A stretch of DNA of 64,000 bases from positions 55,809-119,808 of the forward strand of contig CAWKIV010000027.1 of the NCBI GenBank assembly GCA_963849885.1. Direction: 5' to 3'. The notes under the pieces were generated by a model. It had not been told where the DNA came from. It worked only from the letters and a program-made list of their open reading frames with translations, and did not search any database. The first letter of the stretch is position 1. Each line of letters starts with the position of its first letter. Shown here piece by piece: positions 1 through 10,100 of this stretch. This DNA comes from CADCTP01 sp963849885. GTDB lineage: Bacteria; Actinomycetota; Actinomycetes; Mycobacteriales; CADCTP01. The position numbers and the translations under genes were made by a program.

Positions 1-400
1 CGGCGTAGCTGATCGCCTTGATCTTGTTGGCCGGACGTGCGCTCGATCGGCTGGCCGGCGGAGCTGGGAGCCGAGCCGGGTGCCCTTCGCCACGGCGTCG
101 TACGCCGCCCACGCGTCGTAGGTCGACGGTGTGCAGGATGCCGAGGAACCGCGCGGCCCGGGTCGGCCCGGTGCCCCCCGGGTTCGCCTTGATGCTGTCC
201 AGCAGCTGCTGGTTCCACAGCAGGATCGCGTTGTCGGACGTGCGAGGGCCGTAGTCCTCGATGCGCCAGGTGGGAGCTGGTGGGGGCGTAGGTGATGGCT
301 TCGGGGCGGCGCCGGCAGGGCTGCCGGTGGTGTGCACCGCGAGGGCGGACACGGTAAGTGCCGCGACCACCACCGGGATGGTCGCCAGCTTGTGCTTCAT
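1..400 (-). pseudogene. vanadium-dependent haloperoxidase/PAP2-type secreted protein, N-terminal part, frame-disrupted
   Basis: The gene starts at the ATG at 400 and runs off the left edge. Residues 1-32 form a secretion signal (basic MKHK, then a hydrophobic stretch rich in V, A and L), followed by a Pro-rich linker. The next part (WNQQLLDSIKANPGGTGPT, then RFLGILHT) matches the N-terminus of secreted actinobacterial haloperoxidase-like proteins. The family sequence then continues in other frames: TYDAWAAYD at about 145-110 and ANKIKAISYA at about 40-1. At least two frameshifts within 150 bases are therefore needed. The vanadate-binding C-terminal domain lies outside the window. Either the gene is decaying or the assembly has indels here. 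Confidence 0.6.
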
Positions 401-474
401 CACACTCCAGGTCGGCCTGGGTCCGGGCACGGTCGGCCGCGGACTGAGGAAAGGACGTGCGGGTACCGCTGAGG

Positions 475-2945
475 TCAGGGGGTGAAGACCGGCAGCCGGA
501 TCGGCTGCGAGGTCTCCGCAATGCCGGTCGCCTGCACGGTGCCGGCGCCGCAGGGGAAGCCGGCCGGCACCAGGTCGAGCACGGCGAAGCCGCTGGTCGC
601 GCCGGACTCCGGCCGGGTGAGGAAGCTGCCGTACGGCGCCTGGCCGGGCGGGTCCGGAGTCGGGTCCAGGTTGACCTGCACCGACTTCACGTCCGCGCCG
701 CCGACCACGTGCACCAGACCGGCGGTGCCGCTGGGGAGGGGGCAGCGCAGCGCGAACGCGGTCAGCCGACCCTCCTGCCCCGGCGCCACCTGCGACACCG
801 TGGTGCAGACGGTCCGGCCGCCGAAGGTGACGATCGCGCCGACGTACTTGCGGCCCCCGGCGCGCAGCTCGTACGCCCGCGACTCGACGATGCGCTTGTC
901 GGCGTCGGACAGCGCCTGCCCGCGCAGCCGCGGGCCGAGCGCGGCGACGGTCGCCTTGGTCGTCTTGGGCAGCCGGGCCTTCTTCGCCAGTGCCGCGCCG
1001 TCGAGGAACCAGGCCGTCTGCGGCACCGCGTCGTCGCCGGCGGCCAGGGTGGACGAGGCGACCTCGACCTCCATCGTCATCGCGCCGAGCATGTCGGCGA
1101 TGACGATGCCGCTCTCCAGCACCCGGGGGCCGCTGCGGCCGAGCGGGGCCGGCAGGCCCATCAGCACCACCCGGCTGCAGGTCGGGATGCCGGGCGGGGA
1201 CGGCAGGACGTCGCTGACGCCGTCCGCGCGCAGCTTCACCTTGCGCAGCGGCACCTTGCTGACGTCGCTGGCCAGCAGGCCGTCGGCGGCCTGGCCCTCC
1301 GGGGAGACGAGCACCCGCAGCCGCCCGCCCCGCCCGTCCGGCGGCATGAACGACAGCAGCTCGGCCCGGCCGGTCAGCGGCTCCGCGTGCACCAGCCGGT
1401 ACGCCGTCGAGCGGAAGCCGGACAGCTGCGCGACCCGCGGGGTGCCGTTCTTGTCCAGCGCCTGCACCAGGGCGACCTGCCGGCCGTCCAGCTCGCCGGC
1501 GTAGAGCATGCCGACCGCGCTGGTCGGGGCCTCCTCGGCCGGCACCTTGGCCTTCCAGGCGGCGACGGCCGCCGTCAGCGCCTGCTGGTCCTCGCCCAGT
1601 GAGCCGCGGGCCGGCCAGTCCAGCAGGCCCTTCGGCACGCTCCGGGTCGGCACCGCCGCCACCGCTGCAGCGGCCTGGCTGGTCTCCGCGGCCGCGCCGG
1701 CCTCGGGTGCCTGCGGGTCGTCACCGCCGAGCGCGGCGGGGACCAGGATCGCGGCGGCGCCGAGCACCAGCGCGGTGAGCACGGCGGCGCCGATCATCGC
1801 CGGGGCGCGGAAGCGGTGCCGGGGCGGCGGGGCGTCCAGCGGGAAGGCGGCGGCCGCGAAGGGCGGCTCGTAGGCGTCGTCCGGACGCTCGACGGCCGCG
1901 CGCTGGCCGGCGAGCTCCCACTCGCTCGGCTCCCACCCGCCGGATCCGCGTCCGCTCGGGTCGTAGCCGCCGGATCCGCGCTCGCCCTGGTCGTAGCCGC
2001 CGCCGGCGGGCTCCCGGCCGGCGTGGTCTTGGCCAGCGGGGTCCCGGCCGGCGGTCTCCCGGCCGGCGGTCCCGGCCGGCAGGTCCTGGCCGGAATAGTC
2101 CTGGTCGGCATAGTCCTGGCCGGCAAAGTCGTGGCCGGCGGGGTCCTGGCCGGCAAGGTCGTGGCCGGCAGGGTCCTGGTCGGCAAAGTCCTGGTCGGCA
2201 AGTCGTCGGCGGGGTCCTGGCCGGCCGGCCCGTGGCCGGCGGCGGGCCGCGGATTGCCGTGGCCGGACGCACCGGGCCGCCGCGAGGGCAGCTGCATCGA
2301 GGCGTAGCCCGCGCCGGCGGCCGCCGATCCGGCCGCCAGCGGGACGCCGGTCGCCCACCAGTCGTGGCCGTCGTCGTCGCCGGCGGGCGGCATCGAGAGC
2401 GGGACCGGCGGGTTCCAGCGGCCGACCGCCGGCGGTCCGGCGGTCCGGCGCCGGTGGTCCGCCCACCGCCGGCCGGCGTCCGCCAGCGCCGCCGCCACCA
2501 GCCGGCCCGGCTCGCCGGCCCCGGTCAGCATCGGGCTGAGCGTCAGCAGCCCGGCCTCCGCGTCGGCCTGCACGATCCGCGGCGTGCTGCCCAGCCGGTC
2601 CGCGATCTGCCGGTCGGACAGCCGCTCGGCGTAGCGCAGCACGAGCACCGCCCGCCGCCGCGCCGGCAGCCCGCCGAGCGCGGTCCAGGCCGCGGCGTGC
2701 CGCCCGGGCGGCAGCGGCTGCCCGGCGTGCCCGCCCGGTCCCGCCTCGTCGACGAACGCCCGCACCAGCTCGCCCAGGGCCGCGTCGTCCGACCCGGCCG
2801 GGCCGGTGCGCCGGGAGTGCTGCGCGGCGGCGCCCAGCGCGTGCCGGGCCAGCCGCTCGGCGCGTTCGGGGTCGCCGGTCAGCAGGTACGCCTGGCGGAA
2901 GAGATCGTCGTCACTGCCCGTGGTGCGTCTCGCGTCGTCCCACAT
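475..2945 (-). CDS. sigma-like protein fused to a membrane-anchored C-terminal domain (frameshift in the repeat linker)
   Basis: The N-terminal ~150 residues resemble a degenerate ECF/SigE sigma factor: DLFRQAYLLTGD like region 2, and RRRAVLVLRYAERLSDRQIA followed by a helix-turn-helix like region 4. A low-complexity linker contains five-residue AGQD-type repeats. After it come a membrane helix (AMIGAAVLTALVLGAAAILV) and an external domain of ~390 residues that I do not recognise. The two halves lie in different frames; the switch is needed near 2203, inside the repeats, and the joined protein would be about 820 residues. I prefer the ATG at 2945, which has GGGG just upstream; a GTG lies at 2978. 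DNA-binding N-terminus plus external sensor suggests a one-protein transmembrane regulator, which is inference. Confidence 0.55.
2090..2203 (-). repeat. 15-bp tandem repeat coding for AGQD/ADQD pentads
   Basis: About eight 15-base units encode pentads such as FADQD, PAGHD, LAGQD and YSGQD in the linker of the sigma-like membrane protein. Similar but degenerate units continue to about 2030. The unit length is a multiple of three, so copy-number change keeps the frame. The frame switch at the distal end of the array must instead be a single-base indel. The pentads do not have the A(D/N)LxX register of pentapeptide-repeat proteins. Confidence 0.75.
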
Positions 2946-3239
2946 ATCCCCGTCCGTATCCCGCCTGCGCCCGGTCACCAGCCAGCAAGGCTAAGCGGAC
3001 GGCTGTGCGACGCCGAGCCACCGAAGGGCGTAGCTCTGCTGGTGCGGACGACCACGTGCCGGTCCAGCCCACCCGTCCCGGATCTCACCGTCGGTGAAGC
3101 AACACTCACGGGTAAGGGATCAGCAGCCGCGATCCGTCCCGATATCCCGAGAAGCTAGGACCGACTGACGGGGCCGTACGCCTCCCGACGCTAGGCCGTT
3201 CGGGCCCGCGTATCCGGAGGTGGTCGGGCTAAGGGTGGA

Positions 3240-4052
3240 TCATTCCAGCGGCGGGCACCGAGGAGTGATTCCTGCCGCCGCGGCCCGATCGAGCAGCGTG
3301 CGGGCCGCCGCCCGGCCCTCTTCGCCGAGGTCCGCGGTGAACCGGTTGACGTACAGCTCGATGTGCTGCCGCTGCACCTGCGGGTCCATCTCGGCGGCGT
3401 GCCGGGCGACGTAGGCGGCGCTGGCGGCCGGGTCGGCCCAGGCCCGCCGCACCGACTCGCGCACCACCGCGGCCAGCCGGTCGGTGTCCAGCCGGCGCCG
3501 GGCCAGGATCGCGCCGAGCGGGATCGGCAGCCCGGTCTCCGCCTCCCACCAGCTGCCCAGGTCGGCCAGGCAGCTCAGCCCGTACCCCGGGTAGGTGAAG
3601 CGGGCCTCGTGGATGACCAGGCCGGCGTCGTACCGTCCGGCCCGGACCGCCGGCATGATCTCCGCGAACGGCACCACCTCGACCCGGGCCGGCGGCGCGG
3701 CGGCCGACCAGAGCCGGAAGAGCAGGTAGGCGGTCGTCCGGTCGCCCGGCACCGCCACGGTCGCGCCGGCGATGCCGCGGGCTCCGGCGGTGACCACCAG
3801 CGGGCCGCAGCCGCGGCCGAGCGCGCCACCGGCCGGCAGCAGCGCGTAGTCCCGCAGCAGCCAGGGCAGCGCCGCGTACGACACCTTCACCACGTCGTAC
3901 GCCCCGCGCTCGGCCGCGCCGTTGGTCACGTCCACGTCGGCGAAGGTGACCTCGACCGGCGGCGCGTCCTCGATCAGCCCGTGCGTCCAGGCGTGGAAGA
4001 CGAAGGTGTCGTTGGGGCACGGCGAGTGCGCCAGCGAGAGCACCCCGCTCAC
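3240..4052 (-). CDS. mqnD: 1,4-dihydroxy-6-naphthoate synthase MqnD
   Basis: Converts cyclic dehypoxanthinylfutalosine to 1,4-dihydroxy-6-naphthoate in the futalosine route to menaquinone. The 270-residue protein begins LSLAHSPCPNDTFVFHAW, the family N-terminus with its substrate-binding SPCPNDTF loop. It carries GLVIHEARFTYPGYGL, in which His148 corresponds to the catalytic histidine of MqnD. The fold is that of a periplasmic-binding-protein-like enzyme acting in the cytosol. It overlaps the end of mqnB by four bases, so the two should be cotranscribed and translationally coupled. Length and motifs are complete and I see no damage. Confidence 0.93.
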   Translation of the reverse strand: MSGVLSLAHSPCPNDTFVFHAWTHGLIEDAPPVEVTFADVDVTNGAAERGAYDVVKVSYAALPWLLRDYALLPAGGALGRGCGPLVVTAGARGIAGATVAVPGDRTTAYLLFRLWSAAAPPARVEVVPFAEIMPAVRAGRYDAGLVIHEARFTYPGYGLSCLADLGSWWEAETGLPIPLGAILARRRLDTDRLAAVVRESVRRAWADPAASAAYVARHAAEMDPQVQRQHIELYVNRFTADLGEEGRAAARTLLDRAAAAGITPRCPPLE

Positions 4053-4776
4053 CGCCCGCCGCCGATCGGCACGGCGCTCGCGGCCAGCGCCCGCACCGCC
4101 GGGCCGAGCCGCGCCAGCGCGCCGGGCAGGTCCCAGCCGGCCCGGTCCCGCGGCCCCACCGGGTTGCTGATCGCGCGCAGCTCCAGGAACGGCACGCCGT
4201 GCGCCTCCGCGGCGGCGAGCACGCCGGCGCCCTCCATCCCCTCCGCGGCCGGCCGGTGCGCGGCGGCCAGCTCGGCCGCCCGGGCCGCGGTCCCGGTCAC
4301 CGTGGACACGGTGACGACCGGGCCGACCACCGCGCCGGTCGCGGCCGCCGCCCGCGCCACCAGCCCGGCGTCCAGCACCGTCAGCGCGCTGCCGAAGCCG
4401 AGCCGGTCCACCGGCAGGAAGCCGTCCGGCGAGCCGGCGCCGAGGTCCGCGTGCACCACCCGGTCGGCCAGCACCAGGTCGCCCGGCCCGGCCCGGCCGG
4501 CGAAGCCGCCGCCCACCCCGGCCGAGACGACGAGGTCGAAGGGCTGCACGGCCAGCGCCGTCCCGGCCGCCGCGGCCGCCCGGGCCGGGCCCACCCCGCC
4601 GGCCAGCACGGTCAGCTCCCCGGCCGGCCCGGTGGTCCCGGCCGGCCCGCCGGCCAGGCCGGCCCGGTGGTCCCGGCGGCCCGGTACGGCCCCAGCACGG
4701 TCGGCCGGGCCGGGACGCCGGCCAGCACGGCCTCCGCCTCCGCCGGCACCGCGACGACCACCAGCACCCGGGTCAC
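4049..4776 (-). CDS. mqnB: futalosine hydrolase MqnB (frameshift in a GC-rich repeat)
   Basis: Removes hypoxanthine from futalosine, upstream of MqnD in menaquinone synthesis. The C-terminal ~180 residues show the nucleoside-phosphorylase-like core: GVGGGFAG, then EGMEGAGVLAAAEAHGVPFL, which is the purine-binding EGME motif, and LRAISNPVGPRD. The N-terminus (GTG at 4776; VTRVLVVVAVPAEAEAVLAG) is in another frame. The switch is needed at about 4640-4690, where GGGACCACCGGGCCGGCC occurs twice in tandem. The start lies four bases beyond the stop of the MFS gene. An indel in the duplicated GC-rich stretch, real or an artefact, explains the break. Confidence 0.82.
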
Positions 4777-4779
4777 GCC

Positions 4780-6234
4780 TCAGCCGCTCTCCGGGGCCGG
4801 CTGCGGAGCCGGGTCGGCCCGCCGCCGGGGGCGTGGCCGCAGCGACCGCCGCCGCCCGACCACGGTCGCCGCGAACGACAGCACCAGCAGCCCGGCCGCC
4901 ACCCCGAAGCCGAGCGGCCCGTTCGGCGGCAGCGCGATGCCCAGCCCGCCGCCGGCCACCCAGGCCAGCTGCAGCAGCGTCTCGGACCGGGCGAACGCGG
5001 ACGCCCGCAGCGCGTCCGCCACCTCCCGCTGGATGATCGCGTCCAGGCAGAGCTTGCCCAGCGCGTTGGCGACGCCGGCCGCGGCGGCGACCACGATCGC
5101 CGTGCTCAGGCTGAACGACAGGGCGGCGACCAGCGCGACCAGCGCCACCCCGCCGATCGAGGCGAGCAGCACCGGGTCCGGCCGGCTCAGCGTCATCCGG
5201 GCGCCGAGCGCCGTCCCGACCACGCTGCCGCCGGCGGCCGCGGCGACCAGCCCGCCGAACGCGACCGCGGCCGCGGTCCCGGTCTCGGTGGACTGGATGT
5301 AGAAGGCCAGGAACAGGGTGAGGAAGCCGGACAGCGCCCGCAGCGCGCCGGCCGCCCGCAGCGCGGTCACCACGTGCGCGCCCAGCGAGTGGCCCTGCCA
5401 GATCCGGCCGCGCTGCCCGGACCGGACCACGGTCGCCTCGACCTCGCCCTCGGACGAGTCGACGGCGGCCGGCAGCCGCAGCGAGAGCACCGCCGCCACC
5501 ACGCACACCACCGCGGTCAGCCGGAGCGCCAGCGGGTAGCTGTCGGTCACCGAGATCAGCCCGGCCAGCAGCGAGCCGCCGACCGCGGCCGCGCCGAGGC
5601 CGAACATGGACAGCCGCGCGTTCGCGGAGACCAGCGTCATCCCCGCCGGCAGGACCCGGGGCAGGCAGGCGCCGCGGAGCACCGCGTACGCCTTCGACAG
5701 CACCAGCGCGCCGAACGCCGCCGGGTAGAGCGCGAACCCGTTGTCGAACTGGGCCGCCATGATCCAGACCAGCACCGCCCGGCCGACCGCGGTGGCGGCC
5801 AGCGCGAGCCGCCGGCCGCGCTGCAGCCGGTCCAGCGCCGGCCCGACGAACGGCGCGACGATCGCGAACGGCGCCATGGTGATCAGCAGGTAGAGCGCGA
5901 CCTGGGCGCGCTGCTCGCTGCGGGCGGCGGAGAAGAAGATGGTGCCGGCCAGGCAGACCGCGATCATCGCGTCCGCCGCGTAGTGCCCGCAGTGGGCCCA
6001 GATCAGCCGGGTCAGCCCGGACTCGTCCGCGCCGCCGGCCCGGCTGGCCGCGCCGATCCGGCGGGCGCCGGCGCCGACCAGGTAGCGGGTGCGGGTGGCG
6101 GCGACCCGGGTCACCGTGATCTTGCGCGGCGGGCGCGCGCCGGGCCGGTCGGCCGGGTCCGGCTGGTCGCTGCCCACGCCGCCCGGGGAGCCGCCGGGGC
6201 CCGGCGGCTCCGGTCGGTCGCGCCGTCCGGGCAT
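4780..6234 (-). CDS. MFS-type membrane transporter
   Basis: 484 residues from the ATG at 6234. A hydrophilic Pro/Arg-rich N-terminus of about 75 residues precedes roughly a dozen hydrophobic segments. FVGPALDRLQRGRR matches the MFS loop 2-3 motif (G-x-x-x-D-R). The C-terminal half (AGVANALGKLCLDAIIQREV) resembles the MFS proteins found beside futalosine genes in actinomycetes. Substrate is unknown. The gene is tightly coupled to mqnB and mqnD downstream and divergent from the DUF3027 gene, with starts 160 bases apart. An RR-rich tail ends the protein. I assign no specific transport function. Confidence 0.8.
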   Translation of the reverse strand: MPGRRDRPEPPGPGGSPGGVGSDQPDPADRPGARPPRKITVTRVAATRTRYLVGAGARRIGAASRAGGADESGLTRLIWAHCGHYAADAMIAVCLAGTIFFSAARSEQRAQVALYLLITMAPFAIVAPFVGPALDRLQRGRRLALAATAVGRAVLVWIMAAQFDNGFALYPAAFGALVLSKAYAVLRGACLPRVLPAGMTLVSANARLSMFGLGAAAVGGSLLAGLISVTDSYPLALRLTAVVCVVAAVLSLRLPAAVDSSEGEVEATVVRSGQRGRIWQGHSLGAHVVTALRAAGALRALSGFLTLFLAFYIQSTETGTAAAVAFGGLVAAAAGGSVVGTALGARMTLSRPDPVLLASIGGVALVALVAALSFSLSTAIVVAAAAGVANALGKLCLDAIIQREVADALRASAFARSETLLQLAWVAGGGLGIALPPNGPLGFGVAAGLLVLSFAATVVGRRRSLRPRPRRRADPAPQPAPESG

Positions 6235-6393
6235 GCGCCCATCCTGCCGCACCCCACCGACGTTCCGGGGGCCGCCGCCGGTCGGCCGGGCGCGCCGAGC
6301 CGGCCGGGCCGCCGGGTGGCCGCCGGGCCGGCTGGGCCGGCGGGTCGGGTGGGCTGCCAGCGGGCGGCCGGGCCGATACGGCACCATGGGCTC

Positions 6394-7188
6394 GTGCCGA
6401 CGACGACCGCCGTGTCCAGCCGTCCCGACGCCACCTGCGCGGCCGCCGTCGAGCTGGCCGCCGCGGCGGCCCGGGCCGAGGCCGGCGACGGGGCCGGCGA
6501 GCACCTCGGCGTCCGGGCCGAGGGCGACCGGGTGGTGACCCACTTCTTCGCCGCCACCGTGCCCGGCTACACCGGCTGGCGGTGGGCGGTCACCGTGGCC
6601 CGCGCGTCCCGCTCCCGGCTGGTCACCGTCGACGAGGTGGTGCTGCTGCCCGGCGAGGGCGCGCTGCTGGCGCCGGAGTGGGTGCCCTGGTCCGACCGGC
6701 TCCGCCCGGGCGACCTCGGTGTCGGCGACCTGCTGCCCACCGCGGCCGACGACGACCGGCTCGTCCCGGCGTACCTGCTCTCCGACGACCCGCAGGTGGA
6801 GAGCGTCGCCTTCGAGCTCGGCCTGGGCCGGCCCCGGGTGCTGTCCCGGCTCGGCCGGGACGAGGCGGCCGAGCGGTGGTACGCCGGCGCCGGCGGCCCG
6901 GACACCCCGATGGCCTCGCACGCCCCGGCGCGCTGCGGCACCTGCGGCTTCTTCCTGTCGATCGCCGGGTCGTTGCGGGCGGTCTTCGGCGCCTGCGGCA
7001 ACGAGTTCTCGCCGCGGGACGGCGCGGTCGTCTCGGTCGACTCCGGCTGCGGCGCGCACTCCGAGGTGCTGGTCGAGCAGCCGCCACTGGCGGCCCCGCC
7101 GCCCCCGACGTACGACGACACCGTGCTCGACGTCGAGCAGCACCCGGTCCCGGACGACGCGGAGTCCGAGTCGCTCGGCCACAGCTGA
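6394..7188 (+). CDS. DUF3027 family protein
   Basis: 264 residues from a GTG at 6394. The central part (VTHFFAATVPGYTGWRWAVTVARA) and EWVPWSDRLRPGDLGVGDLLP are hallmarks of the actinobacterial DUF3027 family. A four-cysteine cluster (RCGTCGFFLSIAGSLR, then FGACGNEFSPRDG) could bind zinc. The biochemical role is unknown. The start follows CACCAT and six bases, an arrangement seen at several starts here that suggests a leaderless transcript. The stop lies three bases before the GTG of the large ATPase-like gene, so the two form an operon. Confidence 0.88.
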   Translation: MPTTTAVSSRPDATCAAAVELAAAAARAEAGDGAGEHLGVRAEGDRVVTHFFAATVPGYTGWRWAVTVARASRSRLVTVDEVVLLPGEGALLAPEWVPWSDRLRPGDLGVGDLLPTAADDDRLVPAYLLSDDPQVESVAFELGLGRPRVLSRLGRDEAAERWYAGAGGPDTPMASHAPARCGTCGFFLSIAGSLRAVFGACGNEFSPRDGAVVSVDSGCGAHSEVLVEQPPLAAPPPPTYDDTVLDVEQHPVPDDAESESLGHS

Positions 7189-7190
7189 GC

Positions 7191-10100
7191 GTGCGGGACC
7201 CCTTCGGCACCGCCGCCGTCCGGGATCGGGTGGTCGCGGCCTGGGCCGCGTCCCCGGCCCGGTTCCGGGAGGACGCGAACGCCGAGGAGGACCTCACCCA
7301 CGGCGCGTACCGGGACCGGCTGCTGGTCGAGCTGGCGCAGAACGCGGCCGACGCCGCGGCCCGCGCCGGCGTGCCGGGCGAGCTGCGGCTGTCCGTGCTG
7401 GACGGTGAGCTGCGCGCGGCCAACACCGGCGCGCCGCTGGACGCGGCCGGGGTGGAGGCGCTGGCGACCCTGCGCGCCTCGGCCAAGCGGGACGGCGGCA
7501 GCGTCGGCCGCTTCGGCGTCGGCTTCGCCGCGGTGCTCACGGTCTCCGACGAGCCGGCGCTGCACTCGGTCACCGGCGGGGTGCGCTTCTCGGCCGCGGA
7601 GACCCGGGCCGTGGTCGCCGGGATCCCCGCGCTGGCCGGCGAGCTGGACCGGCGGCAGGGGCGGGTGCCGGTGCTCCGGCTGCCCTGGCCCGCCGACCCG
7701 CTGGCGTCGGGCGAGCCGGCCGGCTCGGCCGGCGCCGGCGGTCCCGGGCGCGGCGCCGCCGGACGGATCGCGACCGAGGTGCGGCTGCCGCTGCGGGCGG
7801 GGGCCGAGCCGGCGGTCCGGGCCGCGCTGGCCGAGCTGGACCCGGTGCTGCTGCTGGCGCTGCCCGCGCTGCGCTCGGTCGACGCGGCCGGCCGGCTGCT
7901 GTCCCGGGTGGACGGTCCGGACGGGACGGTGGAGCTGCGGGACGGGCCGGCGGCGACCCGCTGGGTGGTCCGGTCGGCCGCCGGCACGCTCCCGGCCGAG
8001 CTGCTCGCCGGCCGGCCGGTGGAGGAGCGGGAGCGTCCGGATTGGACGGTCACCTGGGCGGTGCCGGTCGGCCCGGACGGCGTCCCGGTCCCGCTGCCGA
8101 CCCGGCCGGTCGTGCACGCCCCGACGCCGACCGACGAGCCGCTGTCGCTGCCCGCGGTGCTGCTCGGCGGCTTCCCGCTCGGCCCGGACCGCCGGCACGT
8201 CATCCCCGGCCCGGTGACCGACCTGCTCGCGGCGGCCGCCGGGCGGGCGTACGCGGAGCTGGTCGCGGAGCTGCCCCCGGGGCCGGCGCTGCTGTCGCTG
8301 GTGCCGCGGCCGACGCTGGCCGCCGCCGAGCTGGACGCGACCGTCGGCCGGTCGGTGCTGGCCGCGTTGCGGGACACCGCCTGGCTCCCCACCGCCGAGG
8401 AGCCGGCCGGGGAGCCGGCCGGGGAGCCGGCCGGGGAGCCGGCGGCCGGGGAGCCGGCCGGGGTGGGGCGGGTGCGGGCGGGGGACGCGGTGGTGGTGGA
8501 CGCGGCGTCCGACCGGCTGGTCGGGGTGCTCGCCGACCTGCTGCCCGGGTTGCTGCCGGCGAGCTGGTCCGGCCGCGGCCAGGCCGCGGCCCTGACCGCG
8601 CTCGGGGTCCGCCGGCTGTCCACCGCGGACGTGGTCGAGCTGGTCTCCGGAGTGGACCGCCCGCCGGCCTGGTGGCGCGAGCTGTACGCCGCGCTCGCCG
8701 ACGTCCCGGACCGGGAGACGCTGACCGCGGTGCCGGTCCCGCTCGCGGACGGCCGGATGGTGACCGGCGTGCGCGGCGCGCTGCTGCCCGATCCCGACCT
8801 GCCGGCCGCGGCGGCCGGCGCGCTCGGCCTGCGGGTCGTCCACCCGGACGCCGCGCACCCGCTGCTGGAGCGGCTCGGCGCCCAGCCGGCGACCGCCCGC
8901 GGCGTGCTCGCCGACGAGCGGGTGCGGGCCGCGGTCGAGGCCTCGTACGACGAGGAGGACCCGGCCCCGGTCGCGGACGCGGTGCTCGCCCTGGTGGCCG
9001 GCGCCCGGCCGGCGCCCGGCGAGCTGCCCTGGCTGGCCGAGCTGGCGCTGCCGGCCACCGACGGCGACTGGTACCCGGCCGGTGAGCTGCTGCTGCCCGG
9101 CTCCCCGCTGGCGGAGGTGGTGGACCCGGACGCGCCGTTCGGGCTGCTGGACCGGGCCGTGCTGGACCGGTGGGGCCCCGACGTGCTCGCCGCCGTCGGG
9201 GTGCTGCGGACCTTCGCCCTGCTCCGCGCCCCGGACGTCGAGCTGGACCCGGACGGCGACGGCCACGACCTGGACGGCGAGGCCGACTGGATGGAGGCGG
9301 TGCTGGACCGGCTCCCGGCGCAGCGGCTGCCGCCCCGGCTGGCCGAGCTGGTCGCGGTGCGCGACCTCGACCTGGTCCGGTCGGACCGGTGGCCGGCCGC
9401 GCTGGACCTGCTGGCCGCGCTGGACGTCCGGCCGACCGTGACGGTCGCGCTGGCGGACGGCGGGCGGGCCGAGGTGCCCTCGTACACCACGTGGTGGGTG
9501 AGTACACACGAGACGGTCGGCGGGCGCCGGCCGGACGAGCTGCGCGCGCCGGACGCCGCCGACCTGGCCGGCCTCTACGATCCGGCGCCGGCCGACCTGC
9601 CGGAGGTGGCCGGCGCCCTGACCGGGCTGGCCGACGCGCTGGCCGACCCGGACCGGGCGGTCGACCTGCTGGACCGGCTCGGCGACCCGGACCGGACGGC
9701 GCCGGGGCCGACGCTCCGGGTCGCGTACGCCCGGCTGGCGCTGGTGCTGGAGGACCGGGCCGAGCCGCCGGACCGGGTCCGGGTCGGCCCGGACCGCACC
9801 GTGCCGCGGGAGCGGGCGGTGGTGCTCGACCTGCCGGCCCTGCTGCCGCTGCTCGGCGACCGGGTCCCGGTCCCGGCCGGCGCCGCGGCCGGCCCGGTGG
9901 CCGACCTGCTCGACCTGCCGCTCGCCTCCGAGCTGGTCGGCGACCGCGGGCCGGACGCCGCGCCGGTCCGGACCACCGCCTGGGCGGACGTGCCGGGCGC
10001 GGCGCTGGCGGCCGAGCGGTGCGGGGGCGTGCCGCCGGCGGCCACCGTGGCCGCGCACGACCGGCTCACCGTCGGCGGCGTGCCGGTGCCGTGGTGGCCG

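Noticed and set aside
2090..2203. Pentapeptide-repeat protein (gyrase-inhibitor type)
   Set aside because: The register is xAGQD/xADQD, not A(D/N)LxX, and the stretch is too short for a right-handed beta-helix.
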